DNA of 8,854 nucleotides from positions 1 to 8,854 of the forward strand of contig CAMLKR010000092.1 of NCBI GenBank assembly GCA_946480565.1, read 5' to 3'. Positions within the stretch are counted from its first letter, which is position 1, and every line of letters begins with the position of its first letter. The notes under the pieces were generated by a model. The model saw only the letters and a program-made list of their open reading frames with translations, searched no databases and was not told where the DNA came from. Made by a program: the position numbers and the translations under genes. Positions 6,215 through 8,854 of this stretch are shown here, in pieces. Source of the stretch: an uncultured Arenimonas sp. (lineage in GTDB: Bacteria > Pseudomonadota > Gammaproteobacteria > Xanthomonadales > Xanthomonadaceae).

Positions 6215-6276
6215 GTCAGGCCGGGTTTACGAAACAACTACATTCGTTAACCCGGCCTGACACCACCTGGTTTTTT
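6215..6276 (+). terminator. Long hairpin with delayed T-tract after the acyl-CoA dehydrogenase gene
   Basis: GTCAGGCCGGGTT (6215-6227) pairs perfectly with AACCCGGCCTGAC (6249-6261). After one T-T mismatch, ACGAA (6229-6233) pairs with TTCGT (6243-6247), leaving a 9-nt A-rich loop. A run of six T (6271-6276) comes 9 nt after the stem, farther than in a standard intrinsic terminator. A terminator is the simplest reading; a regulatory hairpin or processing site is possible. Confidence 0.6.
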
Positions 6277-6333
6277 CTGCAGCGAACGTGAACGGCAGGA
6301 ATCGGGCTTCGCCGGCCGTCCGCCTTCACGGCC

Positions 6334-6339
6334 TACACT
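6334..6339 (+). promoter_or_regulatory. Putative -10 box of the asmA-family gene
   Basis: TACACT (6334-6339) ends 6 nt before the ATG at 6346, so a start at the normal distance would fall at or next to the A of the start codon. No Shine-Dalgarno-like sequence is present upstream of the ATG. Both observations fit a leaderless mRNA. The -35 region is not recognisable. Confidence 0.4.
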
Positions 6340-6345
6340 CGCGTC

Positions 6346-8274
6346 ATGGAAACGCGCATCGCCCTTCGGAAGAAGACAGGCTCCTCGCCGCGACGACGCC
6401 GTCAGGCACTGGCGCTGCTGGCGATGCTGCTGCTGTTGCTGTGGCTGCTGTTCGACTGGAACTGGTTCAAGGGCCCGGTCGAACGCCGGGTCGAGGCGGC
6501 GACCGGCCGCGAGTTCCGGATCGAGGGCGACCTGGAGGTCGACTGGGCCTGGATGCGCCCCACGGTGATCGCGGACCGGGTCGTGCTGGGCAATGCGGAA
6601 TGGGCGGGCGCCTCTGAACTTTTCCGGGCCGAGCGCGCCGAAATCCGCTGGGCCCTGTGGCCGATGCTGCGCGGCGACTGGCACCTGGACTTCGTGCGAC
6701 TGGAGGCGCCGCTGCTGAACTTGGAGCGCGATGCCCAGGGCCGCGCCAACTGGGTCTTCGACGAGGAAAACACGGGCCAGGACCCCGTGCCCTCCGACCT
6801 GCCGCGCATCGACAGCCTTCAGGTCAGCGACGGCCGTTTCGAGCTGGTCGAGGCCGAGCGCAAGACCAGGCTCTCGGTGGCCGTGCGCAGCCAGTCCGAG
6901 GCCGAGGGCGCGGAGGCCCGCGAATCGCTGGTGCTTTCGGGCGAAGGGCGCTACCGCGGCAACCCCTTCACCCTGCAGGGCCGGATCGACTCGCCCCTGG
7001 TGCTGGCCGAAGACGGCAAACGCTACCGCGTGGACCTCGAAGCCCGGGCCGGCGCCACCCGCGCGCGCGCCTTCGGCGGACTGGACCGACCGCTGCAGCT
7101 GCAGGACTTCGACCTGGGCTTTGAGATTTCCGGCGACGACATGGCCCAGCTTTATCCCCTGCTCGGCCTGGCGATCCCGCCCACCTCCGCCTATGCGCTG
7201 GAGGGCCGGCTCAACCGCACCGGCAGCGTCTGGAGCTATCGCGACATGCGCGGCACCGTGGGTGACTCCGACATCGCCGGACTGGTCAGCGTGGACGCCG
7301 GGCGCGAGCGCACGCTGCTCACTGCCGACCTTCAATCGAAGAACCTGGACTTCGACGACCTCGCCGGCTTCATCGGCGGCACGCCGCGCAAGGGCGAAGG
7401 CAACCGCCCCACCGCCCCAACCCGCAGCGGCCGCCTGTTTCCAAACCGGACCTACGACGTCTCCAAGCTGCGGGCCATGGACGCGGACGTCCGGCTGCGC
7501 GCCGAACGCCTGAATTCGCCGGGCCTGCCGCTGGAAGCAATGGATGCCCACCTGGTGCTGACCGGCGGCGACCTGCGCCTGGATCCGCTGAACTTCGCCG
7601 CGGCCAGCGGCGACATCGCGGCGGTCGTGCACCTGGACGCCCGCACCGACCCGATCAGTGCCGACATCGACCTGCGCGGCCGGCGCCTCGACCTGCCCAG
7701 GCTGTTCCCGAAATCGGCGCCCGAAAGCGCCGGCCGCGTCGGCGGGCGCATCCGGATCACCGGACGCGGCAACTCGGTCGCCGCCCTGATGGCGACCGCG
7801 GACGGTGAGGCGGGCGTGGCGATGGGCCCGGGCCGCATCAGCAACCTGACCCTGGAACTGGCCGGCCTGGATATCGCCGAGGCGCTGAAATTCCTGATCG
7901 GCAAGGACAAGATCGTGCAGGTGCGATGCGGCTACGCCGACTTCCGGATCAGGGACGGCGTGATGCAGAGCCGGGCCTTCGCCTTCGACACCACCGACAC
8001 CCTCCTGCTGGCCGAGGGCGAGATCCATCTGGGCACCGAGCGGCTGGACCTGCTGCTCAAGCCCCGGCCCAAGGACATGAGCCCGTTCAGCCTGCGCTCG
8101 CCGCTGCGGGTGCGCGGCACCCTGCTCGAGCCGCGCATCCGGCCCCAGGGCGGGCCGCTGTTCCTGCGCGGCGCGGCGGCCGCGGCCCTGTTCGCGGTGG
8201 CGCCGCCGGCGGCCCTGCTGGCCCTGGTCGAGACCGGGCCGGGCGAAAACGCCGATTGCGGCGGCAAGAGCTGA
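6346..8274 (+). CDS. AsmA family protein
   Basis: This 642-residue envelope protein has a basic cytoplasmic start (RRRR at 16-19), one transmembrane helix (about 21-37, ALALLAMLLLLLWLLF) and a long periplasmic part. Right after the helix comes the AsmA signature region (VERRVEAATGREFRIEGDLE), then WPMLRGDWHLDFVRLEAPLL and repeated beta-rich segments of the kind D-L-x-L-x-G-x-x-L. The C-terminal AsmA block includes GRISNLTLELAGLDIAEALKF-type sequence, VRCGYADF with Cys528, and a closing ETGPGENADC with Cys638. AsmA-like proteins are thought to be bridge-like lipid-transport or envelope-homeostasis proteins; this one is nearer to the YhjG-type subgroup by its ending. The ATG at 6346 gives a proper basic n-region, but there is no Shine-Dalgarno. 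Its own promoter and the preceding hairpin suggest a separate transcript. An intrinsic terminator follows. Confidence 0.93.
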   Translation: METRIALRKKTGSSPRRRRQALALLAMLLLLLWLLFDWNWFKGPVERRVEAATGREFRIEGDLEVDWAWMRPTVIADRVVLGNAEWAGASELFRAERAEIRWALWPMLRGDWHLDFVRLEAPLLNLERDAQGRANWVFDEENTGQDPVPSDLPRIDSLQVSDGRFELVEAERKTRLSVAVRSQSEAEGAEARESLVLSGEGRYRGNPFTLQGRIDSPLVLAEDGKRYRVDLEARAGATRARAFGGLDRPLQLQDFDLGFEISGDDMAQLYPLLGLAIPPTSAYALEGRLNRTGSVWSYRDMRGTVGDSDIAGLVSVDAGRERTLLTADLQSKNLDFDDLAGFIGGTPRKGEGNRPTAPTRSGRLFPNRTYDVSKLRAMDADVRLRAERLNSPGLPLEAMDAHLVLTGGDLRLDPLNFAAASGDIAAVVHLDARTDPISADIDLRGRRLDLPRLFPKSAPESAGRVGGRIRITGRGNSVAALMATADGEAGVAMGPGRISNLTLELAGLDIAEALKFLIGKDKIVQVRCGYADFRIRDGVMQSRAFAFDTTDTLLLAEGEIHLGTERLDLLLKPRPKDMSPFSLRSPLRVRGTLLEPRIRPQGGPLFLRGAAAAALFAVAPPAALLALVETGPGENADCGGKS

Positions 8275-8294
8275 TCGACCGGCCCCGGAACGAC

Positions 8295-8324
8295 GAAGCC
8301 CGCCGGAGGGCGGGCTTCTTCTTT
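8295..8324. terminator. Terminator between asmA-family gene and tRNA-Pro (probably bidirectional)
   Basis: A 10-bp perfect stem (GAAGCCCGCC, 8295-8304, with 8309-8318) closes a GGAG loop. The plus-strand tail is TTCTTT, so it terminates the asmA-family transcript. On the minus strand the tail is GTCGTTCC, weaker, but it is the first hairpin after the convergent tRNA-Pro gene and may serve it too. Confidence 0.85.
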
Positions 8325-8360
8325 CGCATTCCCGTGGGGTTCCGGGAAGGCTCCACGAAT

Positions 8361-8437
8361 TGGTCGGGACGGTGAGATTCGAACTCACGACCCCTAGCAC
8401 CCCATGCTAGTGCGCTACCAGGCTGCGCTACGCCCCG
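8361..8437 (-). tRNA. tRNA-Pro (anticodon GGG)
   Basis: This is a complete 77-nt cloverleaf read on the minus strand. The acceptor stem CGGGGCG (8437-8431) pairs with CGTCCCG (8371-8365) with one G-U pair, followed by discriminator A and an encoded CCA (8363-8361). The D arm reads GCGC-AGCCTGGTA-GCGC. The anticodon stem CTAGC/GCTAG closes loop ATGGGGT, with anticodon GGG at 8403-8401. The T arm is GTGAG-TTCGAAT-CTCAC. It closely matches the layout of E. coli proL. It lies 67 nt downstream of the MerR-like gene on the same strand. Confidence 0.98.
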
Positions 8438-8471
8438 ATCCGTGTTTTCCCCGACGAAGGCCGGGCTGGCG

Positions 8472-8477
8472 ATTATA
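8472..8477 (-). promoter_or_regulatory. -10 box of tRNA-Pro, embedded in an inverted repeat
   Basis: The minus strand reads TATAAT here, a perfect -10, placing a transcript start near 8465 and a leader of about 28 nt. No good -35 is found at 16-18 nt; the position holds CGCAAA. The box overlaps an inverted repeat with 7-bp arms, GGCGATT (8468-8474) and AATCGCC (8482-8488). A tRNA promoter is the likely role, although read-through from the upstream gene is also possible. Confidence 0.6.
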
Positions 8478-8504
8478 CGCAAATCGCCGGCGTGTTTGCG
8501 CGGC

Positions 8505-8854
8505 TCAACGACGCAGCAGCTGCAGGACTTCCTCCAGCTCCATGCGCACCTGCTTGACGATCTGGGCCGACATGCTGGTCTCGGACCGGCCGGCCTCGCC
8601 TTCCAGGCGCTGGCGGGCGCCGGAGATCGTATAGCCCTGTTCGTACAGCAGGCCGCGGATCTGGCGGATCATCAGCACGTCGTGGCGCTGGTAATAACGG
8701 CGGTTGCCGCGGCGCTTCACCGGCTTGAGGCTGGTGAATTCGGTCTCCCAGTAGCGCAGCACGTGCGGCTTTACGTCGCACAGCTCGCTGACCTCACCAA
8801 TGGTGAAGTAGCGCTTCGCCGGGATCGGCGGAAGTTCTCGGTTACTGCCCGGAT
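8505..8854 (-). CDS. MerR family transcriptional regulator (5' end cut by window)
   Basis: The frame is open to the window edge, so the start codon is missing; 115 residues are visible and probably only a few are lost. The visible N-terminus (PGSNRELPPIPAKRYFTIGE) leads into a MerR winged-helix domain: FTIGEVSELCDVKPHVLRYW at visible residues 16-35, then KRRGNRRYYQRHDV and QIRGLLYEQGYTISGARQRL. A short C-terminal helix (about 95-115) would form the dimer coiled coil. No effector domain or metal-binding cysteine cluster follows, so the ligand is unknown. In xanthomonads this type of MerR protein usually lies directly behind ihfA in the pheST-ihfA operon, with tRNA-Pro after it; the tRNA is present here, and ihfA would be beyond the edge. 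A GTG at 8762 sits inside the DNA-binding domain and is not the start. Confidence 0.94.
   Translation of the reverse strand, partial: PGSNRELPPIPAKRYFTIGEVSELCDVKPHVLRYWETEFTSLKPVKRRGNRRYYQRHDVLMIRQIRGLLYEQGYTISGARQRLEGEAGRSETSMSAQIVKQVRMELEEVLQLLRR

Noticed and set aside
6247..8400. Minus-strand open frame of about 717 codons antisense to the asmA-family gene
   Set aside because: The same codon-bias shadow. It also runs through the terminator and into the tRNA-Pro gene.
1..8854. Defence system, CRISPR array, toxin-antitoxin pair or biosynthetic cluster
   Set aside because: All convincing genes are conserved housekeeping or envelope genes with uniform codon use. No repeat arrays, toxin-like pairs or modular enzymes are visible.

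Overview
The window is ordinary chromosomal core sequence from a high-GC gammaproteobacterium. It is most likely a member of the Xanthomonadaceae/Lysobacteraceae (Lysobacter, Luteimonas or Pseudoxanthomonas type). This rests on the strong G/C bias at third codon positions, the mutY-yggX pair, the MerR-like regulator beside tRNA-Pro(GGG) (which in xanthomonads usually follows pheST-ihfA), and a set of small proteins that I associate with that family. No mobile element, CRISPR array, prophage gene or clear sign of horizontal transfer was seen.

Layout: (1) Positions 1-794 hold the 3' half of mutY (4Fe-4S adenine glycosylase), overlapping by 4 nt with yggX (Fe(II)/Fe-S protection protein). A strong hairpin follows. 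(2) Converging on it from the minus strand (852-1304) is a small putative lipoprotein that looks like DUF6491. (3) A stand-alone tRNA-Phe(GAA) at 1521-1596 has a recognisable promoter and a textbook intrinsic terminator. (4) A divergent pair follows: a YgjP-like zinc metallopeptidase (minus, 1649-2146) and a DUF2058/YaiL protein (plus, 2217-2768). (5) A plus-strand run comes next: DUF1993 protein (2910-3419), a small basic hypothetical protein (3435-3830), a LEA-2-like lipoprotein (3925-4389), a 596-residue acyl-CoA dehydrogenase of the DmdC-like type (4409-6199), and an AsmA-family envelope protein (6346-8274). (6) At the right end, on the minus strand, lie tRNA-Pro(GGG) (8361-8437) and a MerR-family regulator whose 5' end is cut by the window edge.

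The genes fall into separate housekeeping roles rather than one pathway: oxidative DNA repair and iron-sulfur protection (mutY-yggX), translation (two tRNAs), fatty-acyl-CoA oxidation, and outer-envelope maintenance (AsmA and two lipoproteins). I did not find a convincing undescribed system. The most interesting items are regulatory: a 13+5 bp hairpin between the acyl-CoA dehydrogenase and asmA, an 18-bp perfect palindrome abutting a putative -10 box upstream of the LEA-2-like lipoprotein, a likely leaderless asmA mRNA, and an inverted repeat that covers the -10 of the tRNA-Pro promoter.
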